Shown here one piece after another: positions 1 to 13,300 of a stretch of 64,000 bases of DNA. The stretch's first letter is position 1, and each line of letters starts with the position of its first letter. This DNA comes from Phoronis australis (lineage: Eukaryota; Phoronida; Phoronidae), in assembly GCA_002633005.1 (NCBI GenBank), contig NMRA01000155.1, forward strand, positions 1 to 64,000, given 5' to 3'. A program made the position numbers and the translations under genes. Under the pieces are notes generated by a model. It ran no database searches. It was not told the origin of the DNA and saw only the letters and a program-made list of their open reading frames with translations.

Positions 1-518
1 CTTTCATATAAACGGCATAGACCCTGTGCAATGTAAAAGACGCAATAATTGACGTTTCAACTTCAGACTACTGGGCCCAGTGTAATCAAGAGAAAAGAAA
101 CATTCTTTTACATGCATAGCTCTGTGACCTAACGCCTATGGTGATGACGTGTCAACCATTTCCTGTCATTGTTATTGCACTCATTTCACTTCATGTATGT
201 AACCTGACTCGTATGTCAACACTTGACGTCTGATTGTTTGTATCCTGATGATGGCTAAAGAATAACCGAAATGGCGAATTTTCATTTGTACGGCGATTGT
301 CCCTTTTTGGGATTTTAATGCCGATAAGGCCCTGCATAACAGTGTCTTGTGTACGAGCACTGGTCCATCAAACCCCTCAGGTCAACTGTAAATGAAGCAT
401 TTACCTTGCAAACCTCTACTGACATGTTGCACATTACAGAAAGTAGCCTACATGTCCTTTTGTGTTTACACCGACTGCAATTCAGTAATGATTAGATGAA
501 GGTGGGGTGAGAATTTAC

Positions 519-1302
519 CTATTGCGTATTGAAAATTCTTTATTCCCGTGGAATGAAACATGCTGTCTCCCGCAATCTCTTCCAAATCAGTGAATCCTGA
601 CCACGTGATGAACAACTCCTTGTTACTGTAAGTAAATCCCTCATTCACTGTGTTCACTTTCACAGTTCCCGGTCTTGGTGCGGTCGTGTCTACAATATAA
701 CCGTTGCTGCACATGCGTAGCTCTGGAAGCCTCTCTTTGGATTTCTCGCGCACGATTTCAGCTTCATCACTATGTACACACGTGAAATACTTTTTCCCGT
801 GCTTCAGACTGAGACCAGTAAAAGTCACGAAGTTGTTGGCGGTGTTGATTGTGTTGCCTATGCATTCTTTCATTCCAAACGCGCAACCAAAAGGCATTTG
901 CATGGTTGCGTTAGTAGCATTAACTGGATGATTCGTTAAATTATAAGACCAGCGAATGTAGTGACGAAGAGCTCCAGGTGTGTCAGTGATGTACCAGTGA
1001 TAAGCTGGATACTGTAACCCTGTTATAGCAGCTGAAACGTTGGTAGTATCTGTGACGTAATCGACGTCAAGGGAGTGCAGAAGACGTACCTTTTCTCCAA
1101 CCTTGTGGCTGTTGATAATTTGTTTTATACCACTGAGGTTGTTGAGGTCGTAAACATAATGACCTTCGTCAATTCCAGTGTCACCAATTTCGAAAGATAG
1201 CCGTGCTGATGAGACGGCAAATTTACCAAGCGGGTTGTACCCCTTCACTGCGAAATAAAGTGGCTTCAAAGGTCTGTGCTTCACATTCATTTGAAATGAC
1301 AC
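519..1302 (-). CDS. Exon: FN3-like unit, last visible exon of the lectin/EGF/FN3 gene
   Basis: The acceptor is cccacag at 1303 and the donor gtaaat at 518-513; the exon enters in phase 0 and leaves in phase 1. It encodes about 261 residues with several N-x-S/T sequons (for example NLTN, NATNAT), four cysteines and the linker VDTTAPRPG before a new beta-sandwich ending QYAIG. That ending matches KWALG at the end of an upstream exon, so these two exon borders fall at the same place in the repeated unit. Positions 1-518 look like the next intron and show no coding signal. Confidence 0.8.
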
Positions 1303-4300
1303 CTGTGGGTGCAAGGGAAGAATGAAAACATGTACACTAGTTCATCATTACAAGCACCTCGTATGCTATTTAACTTCAAGTACAATGTAAATGACACGAG
1401 ACACCGCACAAGAAACACATTTTACTTTAATGAACGTCAGTAAGAAACAAATAAAATTGTCTACAAACCCGCATTTTAACCTTCTGGTTTGACAGTGAAG
1501 TATTATTCCACGGGGTGATGGATGCCTTTCCGTTAGGTTCCGATGTCAAAGCCCATTTATAGTCGTTAGCCTTGTGCTGGAGTGTTCCTTCTGTTATTGA
1601 AAACGGGTACCATTCAGCTTCAATTGCAAATGTTAAACTCTCACCAACTTTCGTTACAGATTTTACAGCACCAAATATGCTGGTTGGTTCTACGTTTTCG
1701 CTGTATACTAGGACGCCTCTGGATGAAACTGCGGGTAAACAGGTTTCTTGAAAGCACATGGAAACTGTGATGCGATATCTTTTACCATTGTCAAGTCTGA
1801 GATTCCCAAATACGAACTTGTTCAGACGACCAACATTTAAATTAGACGCAGCTGCACCTGCCTCCTTGCAAGACACAGCGTTCGCTTCCAGTCTGCAATC
1901 ATCTTCCACTATGGAGACAGAGTAATGGGTGAACATTGATTCCAGGTCACCGCTGTAGCGCCACCACCCGGATAGATGGAGGCGAGAGCTTTGATATGAA
2001 ATCTCGCTCGAGCATAACGTCAAATTGTTACAACCCGGGCCATCAAAGACCTCCAGTCTAGAACGACGAGCAAACTGTCCGATAATGTTCACACCATCTG
2101 ATGCCGCTATGACTTCGCCTATGGTATTAGTGGCTTTAACAATAAAATATATCATCCTGTCTTCCAGAGAAAGGTTGGTGAAACAGTGCCAGAACGAGGA
2201 GCTGGCAACTTTGAACTGTACGATATCGTCGACAGAAGGCGTAGTTCCCAGGGCAACTTGATATGTAACTATATCTCTATGGTGTTTAAACCCACTCCAT
2301 TTTCCACACACAGTGGAATTGCTTAATTGGAAATCAATGTCAGATCCACTACCATCCTTGGCGTTGTTATCGATGTCATACACAATTCCTGTCGATGGCT
2401 TTGTGGTTGTTGGAAGTCGAAATGTTCGAGATCTTACGATGGTAGACAATCGAGCTGAGTTGAACACCTTGATGGCAAATACATACTCCTTATCAGCCTC
2501 GTTATCGTGGTTAATGAGACTTTGGACAGAGAAGCTTGCTGTGTATTTTCCTGTACGTGACTGAATAGTTTTGAACTTAACAACCTCTTGAATATCGGCT
2601 GCTGTACCTAAAATAAAAACCATTGCGCATCTTTGATTACGCTTTTTGTGTTCAATCTAGATTCGTTCGTGGTAGAACTTTACAATGACACTTAGCTTAC
2701 CTCAAAATCCAAATACTGCCTGATGGTTGGCAAGCAGAATAATTAGTGAGAAACACAGTAACATTATACATAAGTTTTAGGCTACAGAAGTTATAATTCT
2801 TGTCCGATTTTCAAAATTCAAAAACTCAAACACGGTACTTCTTATGAATTATACAAATATTTTACTAAAAACTCTCACAACCAGTCTTTAAAAAAATAAG
2901 ATCGTTTCCTCCAGTCTGCTTATGCATGGTCTAATTATCTAAAATCGGAAATATCAACGGCCAAGGGTAATGCAATTAACTGCAGCAGCGTGGCGTCGTT
3001 AATCGTTGCCACGGCTTCCGAGGTATGCGCCCAAGCTCCGCAGGTGAGGTTGTTAACGTAGGACTCTTTTTATGACTACATGCAAATCAAAAAGATTTGA
3101 GCAAGAAACCTCGGAAAATTGCTTTATAACGAATTATCATGAGCATGCGCTTACCTAACGCCCATTTAAAGTTTGATAATGGACTTTCATCTTCACTGTC
3201 AGTAAAATCAGAGGAAGACCACTTGAGAGTCACATTCTCGGCTCCTATTTCTGAAACCAAGACTGTTGACGTGGATGGGGGTGTCTGGTCTATAACAAAT
3301 GGTCCTATGGCTTTGACTGTTTCCAAGTCAGCTTTATTGATAGCTTTAATCATCACAAAGACGCGTGAAGCTTGACCAAATCCAGTGTGGAGTCTTTTAA
3401 AGTGTGCCTTCATGTTCGTTGACTGGTAACCAACAATGTCTGGTCTTGCTTTGTTGCTGGGGTTTGACGCAAATCCTACTTCATAATCACGTATTTGACT
3501 CTCAGTTTCATTAAACATCCACGAGAGTTCAAGTGAATCTTTGTGGTGATATATGGGAGGCCGATTGTTGGTGAATATACCATGGGGAACTTTATAACTA
3601 AAAAACGCTGGAGGAGTCTTGTCTACAGTGACGCCATCACTGCATGACGGCACTGACGGAGTTATCGCATTGTTGATGGCGATGACACTCACAAAGTAAC
3701 GTGTTAAGTTAGTTGACAGTCGGCCAGTAGTTGTGTCCATCGTCTTTGTTCCGTTAGTGTAAAGTTCATCTGTAGTCCAACAGCGATCAGCAACAGCGTA
3801 CCTGAAGAACAAAAGTAACATCTGCCAGGAAGTGCTTCTGAATTAATAAACTCTTTGCCGTAATTTGTGGCGTCATTGCTGTCAACGAACTTGATTTGAC
3901 GCCCACTTAATTCAAAACATCTCAAAAGCAACACCTGAGGCACTCGCCAGAACACTGAATCTCAAACACTAACGTGTTTAAGGAAGTATGTACGTTGAAG
4001 TTACAGGAATAGCACCATATTTGCATTGCTCACGACAGATTGGTCCAGTGCACATCCGAAAATTACATAGATCTTCAGAAACTATTATTATACTGATTAA
4101 AATTCCAAAAAGTCAATCAATTTGATAGGATTGGTTAATACACGCCAACGCCATTTGTAGCTCTTTATACACTTCTCCTTTGCTGTTACGCCTCAAGTAA
4201 CTTAAAACTACTTGGATTATTTGGAAACACCTCTGTAATATGTAATGATACGAGTCTTGCAGTAAGTCGGCGCCTTCGCCTGCCGAACAATTGATAAACA

Positions 4301-7300
4301 CTCACAAGATACAGCCTTGTCATTCACCGTTGGCAAGGTTAGTGAGGAATGATCGCAGGTACTTTCCTGTATGGCGCGTCCTCTCAATTTGGAGTTAGAG
4401 GTGATGTCTTGGCTGTTGTGGCACAAGGCCACGATTCAAAACAATGCTTATAGTCCTAAATCATCTTTCCTCAAGGGTTTACTTTGGACGTCAACGGTCA
4501 CACGGTTTATAGATTGAACAGAACGCAAGCCAGAAAAATGAAGTCACAAAATGGTTAGTTTAATTACTGGTTCTGTGTTTCCGAAAGGTTACTTTAGCTT
4601 TGAATGCTGACTGTACATTTCATTCCCAATTACGACATAAAAGAAATCACGAAATTATCTGTCTAAAATTTGTCTCAGAGTTTTCTTTGGCATACATGTA
4701 GCATTTGATTATTAACAGAAAATGAAATTAAAAGGTCACCTGACATAGAAATGTAAGTACATCTCATCAAAACAGGATTTTTTTCCGTGGCTCACAAAGA
4801 AACAGCAATTTTCTGACTTGCTGAGCAAACCTTTATGCTAAACATGTTAAATTGAAACGGCGTTTCTTTAATAGGGACCCCACGCTGCTTAAATCAGCCG
4901 TTTTGTGACTTTCTTCTTACGACGAGCAAATCTACGTAAAACCATGTTCTGTAACAGCAAGATAAAGACCTTGGATATATTTCAAACTATCAGGAATCTC
5001 CTACAGAACGTGTAAGTGTCCATGATCGATATTTTCTAGAAATTAATTGGAAAAACAAATTTAACCTGTTGAATCATTTAGTTTGCAAGGTCTCACCTGT
5101 AATAGCGTATTCCACTTTCGTAATCAATAAACCCGCCCCAAGATCCCATTGCGATATGATCGCTTTTGTAGTCGACATCCTTCTGCATTGGACCTCCATC
5201 CCACACAGTGCCATTTGTTGGGGGAGAGTTATCTGCCAGTACTTTTAGCTCAAATTTCTTTACAAGTCTCGCCCCATTCTCCACTTCAATCTGAAAGAAA
5301 TAGTCCCTGTTGTGGAGTCCTATATGGGTGTTTCTGGCGACAAGTAGGTTCAAGTCTAGGCTGTAGGAGGACATCTCACAACGACCAATCTTCGGACAGT
5401 AGCAGGCATCACTTCCAGATGGACATGTTTCCTTATAAACACAGATGGTTCAAAACATTAAAACATGATTACAACGTCGTAAAACAGAATATATATATAT
5501 GCATATCGCAACATACACTAATAACTTTGTATTTGAATTTCCAACAAGGAAAGCCGATCAACTATAATGGAAACTTAAATGTGCTTACATTCAAGCCAAA
5601 ATGTCGAACAGGTACGGCACCTTCCCCGTGCTGTGTGTCCCCGCCAGGTGTCACACCAAGTCTGTAGTACACTCTCCTAACACTACTGTGCTCGTCGCGT
5701 GCTCTGAACACCAGTTTCATTTTGTGCAGTTCGTGTGAATCGTGTACGAATACGCGAATGTGTCCATCTTTAATAAGCCACATATCCCACAATTCCGGTG
5801 GGGAAGAGTCGATGTTCACTACTCGCTGGTCAACAAGCCGGTTTCCCATTATGTCCGTTGCTTGAATCCAGACCTAAATCACCAAGTAAATAGAAATGCA
5901 ATCGATCATTGGTAATACATGCCCTTGTCCTTTCTGTCCAGGGATTACATATAAAGAGCTCTGGGTTGAAAACACACTGCACTTTCTGTTGGACAGATGG
6001 CATGAACTCGCTCATACGCTGTACAATGTTCGATCTTCCAGTGTGCAAGAGAATGCTTTACAAGTGCACACAGGGAGAAATTGTACAGCGAGCATAAGCG
6101 AGTGTAAATCAAGTAGTCCAATAGAAAGTACACACGTGTTTTCAATAAGTTAACGAAGGGCTGCCATCGAACTATACTATAAAAACCTCTGCAGGGGTTT
6201 TGGCAAAGCTTTAGCTTCAGGAGTTTAGAAATCAATAAAGCAGGCAACTGTGAATATAGTGACTGACTGATTAAAGAAGAATGTCACCCAAACAACGCAT
6301 TTTGTATCAATTTAGGTCGAGTAGTTCCACTCGATATCATCAAGTTCAGTTCTTTTACCCAACACCAAACGGCAGACGGAGGTGATAAAATTAACAAATG
6401 ACGCTACGGGTTCTAATACAGTCTGCTCAGCAGTTCACAAGACGCCAACTGGTGTCAGCTTATCGCGTGCATTTATCGTTTCTTACCAATTAATCATCCT
6501 AATTCAAAATAAACCCCCCTACAAATACATAAATTTTGTTCGTACCGTAGCCTACAAAGTTCGGTAGGCCAATTAATTTACAGAAAGCGGCATAGGAAGT
6601 TTGGAGTCTGCTCGGTGATATATTAGACTTATTCCTCCGTGAAATACAGACAAAAAGCACAATTGCGTGTTTTAATTTCAGACTTGCGATTTTTTCAGGT
6701 CTAAACACAAAGCGCTCTGTTATAATCCAGTGGCACAGAACCCGGTCAGGCCCGTCGTGGCCGTACTGGAGACATAACGACCATAAACCTGCCGGACTAG
6801 TCGGCTGCAAAAGTTAGAAACTAAACTTACAGTCACGATCAGAAGAAAACACTAGTGGACCTAAGAAATAAGGTGCTCGTAAATGTTTTGGTGAATTCGC
6901 CACAAAATTGCAAATCTACTTACTCTTCAAAAGCCGCGAAGCCATGTCCCCCTTCTGCAGAACTGTACAGGGAAGTGTTGTACAATAACAATGACTTGAA
7001 TGTTTAGACATATGAATAAAAACTCCTCTAACATCTGACTTTAGGATATAAAATCGAGTTAAAGTTTCACAACAGCTTTCTGTCAGCAGACACTTAATTA
7101 GAATGCGCTTACCCGGCGATCATTTAGTTTTATTGCATCTGAAGCCGGTAACGCCTATGAATTATTCACGGTTGAATTCTCAAAGCATTCGCACTCACGA
7201 ACACTCCTAAGCCATTACAAATTGTATCCACCGAGACAGACTTTGACACTTTGTTTCAGTATAATACAAACACGTGTTAGGGTGAGAATAATCATTATTT

Positions 7301-10300
7301 TTCCGGCCACAGACACGGCCTCATTCTTGGTATTTACGGAATACTTTTCATTCTTTACTCCCGGAAACCAGTTCTAAAGAATTTCAGGTTCTCGTGAAAA
7401 TCGAAAAAATGATATACCCGCTTTCATCCCAGCTCCATGGTTTGCACAAGCGGAAACAATACGCAACATATCATAGCGGCACACCCTCAGGTGAAGAACC
7501 ACTGACGACGCTGCATTCTGTACTCACAATCCCCACTGGCTAACGCGACACCTTTCGGCGAGGTGAGATTGATTGTATGTATTGAGATGGTAAGAAAAAC
7601 TAATTAAATCGGATGGCATTCTCCTTTTATTCACCTTGAACGTGTCTCCATCTGTCAGCGTGATAACGGTGGTATCAAGGATAAGTCTTTCATCCAGCCA
7701 AGTTGAGATGCTACTCCGGATATTGGGTTCCAACGTTGTTGTGTTGCGCGTTCGCAATGGAGACAGATTTTCTATGTCATACCTGAATGAAACTATACCT
7801 GGAAGGTACAAAACAAACAAGTAGTCATTTTTATGACTGAAAAAGGCTCTTGTGCATTGGGAATTATTTTGAACTCCTTCGCGACTTTCAAATATCTTTA
7901 TGAGAAGGCAGATATACATGTCAACCGCTTCAATAGATGCTCCCTATGCGCATCCTTACGAGTAAGTAGTATAAACGTAAATGTAAACATGTTACTACAC
8001 GATCTGTAGAATCAGGAGAGATCACGTCAAGTAGCGTCAATGGATTCCAGCCTTCTCACGGTCACCACAAGGCAGATTTGCCGCCTGTAGTGAAGACGGT
8101 CGACAAGAAAGAAGTTCAACGGACATCTGACGAGCAATCACAAGTACATGTATTTTTTCAGTCCGTGATTCTGCTGTCTAACCTGAGTACATGTGCATGA
8201 ACTGAAGGCTTAAACTCCAAGACCGTGGATGAACTGAGCTTAATCTGGCCCGCTTTTATTCAGGGGCACCAGATATACATGTGCGAAATCGACTCAATTA
8301 TGTTACAGTAAACACTTGAGACATAATGGCATACAAAACAAACCACTGTATGGATTTTCAGGAGGACACCTTTTCAGTGAGGCATTGGACAGATAAGACA
8401 ACAATAAGAAGCAAATTCGTGCCGTTGTATGATCCGAGAACACCCTCATGGAAACAAGTATCTACAATAGAGTGGGTGGGCTTGCTAGTTTTTGGTGACG
8501 GCCCTTTTCACCTCATGTCTTTATGACAGGGTTCCGTCGAAACGGTGCCATTGAGCGATTTTTCGGACATTCGGACAAACGTCATCTGGTCCTATCATTT
8601 CTCTAGTGTATGGTTTAATGCAGTGATTACGTAGTAAGGAAATCGTGCATCGAAAGGGTGCAGCAGTAGACAAACAATGTATCCAGTTCACGTTCAAGGT
8701 AGACTAGCGATATTTAATTTCAAGTATTGAAACAAAATTTTGATTGAACGAGGTTGGACTAGGGAACCAAATATTATTGTTCTTTCGAATAAACACTTGG
8801 CCTTACAGCACCATTTGTTGAAGATATCCCTTAAATCAAAATCGTTGTGACTAACCTCTTAACTTGTTGCAATTATCACATGGAAGTTAATATATAGCTC
8901 AGTAAACCGAATCAGGGTTGTTTTTTAGACTCAAGAATCTTGTTAAGGAAGGTGGTGTCATCAAGTACGCCGCTTGTAATACATGACGATGTCTTGCGCA
9001 TGCTTGCGTTTTCGCGAGGTTCTCGTCTCTACGGAAATCACGCCTGGACTATGGAGCAACACAGAGTTTCTTTCGAAAATTGTGTCAAGTGAAAGTTTCC
9101 GAAAAAAAGTGAAATGATCTGTCCTCACAGTTGAAATATTATATGACTTTGTAAAAAATTCACCCTCAGGTCTATTCACGCCGCCTTCAAGAATATTCGC
9201 AGTCCCAAATGAAAATCCACATACCGTCAACGTTGTCTGTCCCAGCACGTGGCAAAAATCCTGTCACCTGATCGTAAATGTCATCAAAGAGCGTCGGATC
9301 AGCTTCGACTGGTCTCAAGGGGGCGTGCTGTCGATGGTAGTCGTTGTAAAAATAGTTTTTCCATGACAGCTAAAATGTTAAAACAACTATAAAAGCGTCT
9401 TCATGACAACACAGAAATTGCAACATTAAAAGAATTCAATAATTGCACTTCACATTTTAACTAGATTAGTAAACTTGAACCACTCGCGCTTCTAGATGAA
9501 AGTCGTGTGTGATGTTATGAGAACATATCAGGATTGACCAAGACTTACTTCTATGGCTCCCAGGTGTGTCTGCCAACGGTAACCAGAGACTTCAGTGGCT
9601 GATGAAAAATAAAATTTCTTCGTGGTATCAATAAGCAGCTTTGAACTCGCATCGTACAGAACGTAAGATCTGGCCTCTCGTACATTAAGAGCAACGTCCA
9701 CAACTGTCAGAACAATTGCAAAGATTTGAGGCTCACTGGTCAAGTTGAAACGCACAGTCGTATTTGAAGGACCCAAGGTGATGGGTCCAAATCTGACGGG
9801 TGTAAACAGCATGCCGACAGAAGACAATGATCGCTCTGTTATATCATAGACGTTGAGAACAAATTCCTTCAGTCCAGATGGGTTTTTACCGAAATCATTC
9901 CAACCTGAAAAGTCTAAATTGATAGTTCCGGTTTTGCGTATTCTGTCTCCAAACATCATGTACTCGGTAGTAGCATTACACTTGTTCGCGCCACTTTCAC
10001 GTGAGCAGTGAGTGGGCTTAGTGAAATCCATCCGCATACAGACAGTCTTTGCACGTGGAACGTCGGTGTTCTTTTGAGTTTTGTAAAAACTATTGGTATT
10101 TGGGTCGCCATAATGCGTATATCCCCCGGCAACAACTTTGAATTCTGCACATAACCTATAGAAATACAAGAAATGAAGCAAACACTTTAACATCACTTAA
10201 TGTTCATCATGTTCATGTTAATTAAGTAATTTGGTTTTTAAGTAAATTTTGATTGGAGTGTTTGCGCACAGTGAATTTGCAATTAAAGTAAGGGTGAAAA

Positions 10301-13300
10301 TCATTCTCGGTTGCTCGGTTGGCTTAGAGTTACACGAAGCTTCAATTAGGCCATGCTAAAATTACAGTAAACTTCTACAGGCAATTGGAATAATCATTAA
10401 GAATACCTAATGCAAATGCTTATGGACTTCCGCATTATTAATTGGACAAGGCATTGCGACTGATTTCAATAGGCTGGGAATTGAAAAGGTAAAAAAATAT
10501 CTACTCCTAAGTCAACTCTAACTTCACCATCAGCTTAATGTGCATGGATGTCAAATCGCATTTACTTTACCAAAAAAAAAACTTGCAACTTGCTCAGGTT
10601 TTTTCGACCTCCCGGATAGATATGTTGGTTTCTTGGGGATGGTCTATCACGTGGCAATTAAACCTCTCGTTGGCGCAAGCACTTAAGTCCGTTTCATCTA
10701 TGATTTCGAGATCTGCATTTAGGGAGTCGATAACCCGACGTATAAAAAGAAAACGAAATGTTTCATACCGTAACAGGAGTAAAAACAAACGTTTCTAAAG
10801 ATCGCGCTCCTTGTGTTATCATTTTGAAATTCCTCTAGGCCTACACCCTGTAGTTGTCCACGTGTTTCTATGATACTCAATATCACATTACGACTTCTCT
10901 GCATTCAAGTCTCCCGAGTCGTTATTTATACAGTACAACACTAGAAGGGGCAACAATCGTTCCGAAGGTTGACAGCAGTAGATGAAATTTTTTGAACTTC
11001 CAATGATAAGTTACGCAATTCCCTTCTGAAATAACTATAATCAATCATATTCCGCGATGATGTATAATATTTATTTACTCTTTGCATTTTATGATGATAT
11101 TCTGTATTGATCACAACAAATATCAGTTTTTAACTGGTGATGGTATCTCGCTACCATGCCAGTTCCTATTTGATTCTCATAATAAATAAGCTACTAAGTA
11201 TTTATTTTAGTACTCTTTGAATTTTTTCAATGTGTAACTCTACCATTATGTGTGTATTTGGCATGCGTTATCAAATGAATTAAAAAATACCAAAATGAAA
11301 TTTAATTCACAATTATGTAACACACTGCTAAATTTGTCAGATACGAACGGAACAGAATAAAGATTGTTAATACAAGTGTGACAAATGTCGTGTATTTAAT
11401 GATTTGTGCATGTCGGAAAACTTGATCCCGAAGTACAGACAGAAAAGATTCTGTGAATCTTTGATCAAGGAGAGGGAAAGAAGTCCAGTGATAGCAATTC
11501 TAGTTCTACTTGTACCGACACCTGTATGGAAATGGACACTAACGGTACATGTGCGTAGGAATGAGTGAGGTGACAAATTCCCGACAATCGATGGACATTA
11601 AACATCAACCAATAACAACAAATAAGGCGTTAATTTACACCTACGTACATGTACACGTATGTGCAAAGGAAGCATTTTCTACATGTTCTTTCTGGCCGCT
11701 ATTCATTATTCGATACGATTCTGATTTGTATCAAGAAAGCGAACATATACGAAGATTCATTCATGTACGTGTACAGCGGGAAACGACATACTATCCCATG
11801 TTCCAATACCCAAGACCTTATTAAGGCGTGTGCATCTGATAGCTTCAGTCTGGATAAAACATTTCTGTACTTATACGTTATTACTAGGTACACAACAGAG
11901 TGCATAATGGAACTCTTAGTGTGGGAAGGCGCAATCCGGAACATCTCTGGTACATTATTACCGCCACTGTCTTTGGCGGTGAATGCAATCGGTACATGCT
12001 CGGATTTGAATGATGCGCCCACATCTTCCATTTAAAAGTCGCATGTCTTGGTTTCAATATACTAACAAGACAATTGGTGCGTCTATACTTACTGTCCACG
12101 AAAGTGACAAACCAAGATTTCTGTTAATCATGACATCCTAAAAATCTCACTACCTGCACTCATCGGATTGGGAAGTAAGCCACATACGAGGGCTCGTTGG
12201 CGTTTTCGTGCAAATGGGAGAGCATGCACACAATCTAATCGACTTAGATACATAGATGTCTTACTTGTCTCCGTCGCCAAATGGTGTGTAAGAAAAGTCG
12301 TGATCGATGTCGCACTTGATCTGATCTGTGGGTTGTCCAGTTCCGTCCCCGTATGGTCCTTTTGGTTCACATGTCCCGTCACCCGGCATAGTGTATGTGA
12401 TGATGTCTACATCTGCACCTGCAATGCTTTTATCATCTAGCTTTGATTGGTGAAGGTATTACGGATGAGGTTAAAACTGCAGGGCAATACCCTTTAGAGT
12501 AGCTGGAACTTCATATTTCAAGACAAAAAAGACCTCGAACTCTGCTGCAGGTGAATTTTTGGACGGATGTTGAACCAGATGGGTACATGACACTAACATA
12601 ATTATGGGCGTCCCATGTTGATGGTTTTCGCGCCCATCTTCACAGCTTGTTTTTGTAGCCTAGATTTCAATTGATTGGCCAATTTAGCTATCTTCGCTCG
12701 ATTTCTTTCATTGCCATAATGCATAAGAAAACATGATGTGAATTAACAATCATTCCTAAATGATGTTGAAAGTCATATTTGATGGCCTAGATCAGACTCT
12801 TTTTATTTACACAAGACTTCAGACACACCCGACGAAAGACTTCGCTTGTACCACCTCACTTGAGGACACGTAGTTTAATCAGGTCCACGGTACCGTCAAC
12901 CTCGCTGCTTATACCGATTCCCTTGTCTGCCATCCTCTTTGCTCGGGAGAGTTCCATAGACACGAGAACCTCGCCAAAACGCAAAACCTCGAGAGAATTT
13001 GGAAGATATCGACATGCATTACAAGAGAAGCGCGTGATCAGCAGGTTTGCTCCGAAATTCTTGCGTCCACGGAACTCAACTCTATTACTTATGTAAGAGC
13101 CGAGGACAGACAAAACAAATACGACAAGGGTCTATGACTGCCACCGGCGTAAGAGTTTCATGAATGACATTCCTTTTTTCGATCACTCATATCCAACTAA
13201 CTGGCATGAGTCATTATTTTTTTGTAGGTAGACCTTTTCGAAGTTCTCTATCGTTCATTTGATGAAGTTATCGTTGTTCGGAATTTAGTGAGTAATTTTA

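Noticed and set aside
7528-7634. Extension of the gene 1 exon to a gtgagt donor near 7527
   Set aside because: It gives a phase that does not join the next exon, whereas gtgaat at 7634 keeps phase and a sensible protein.
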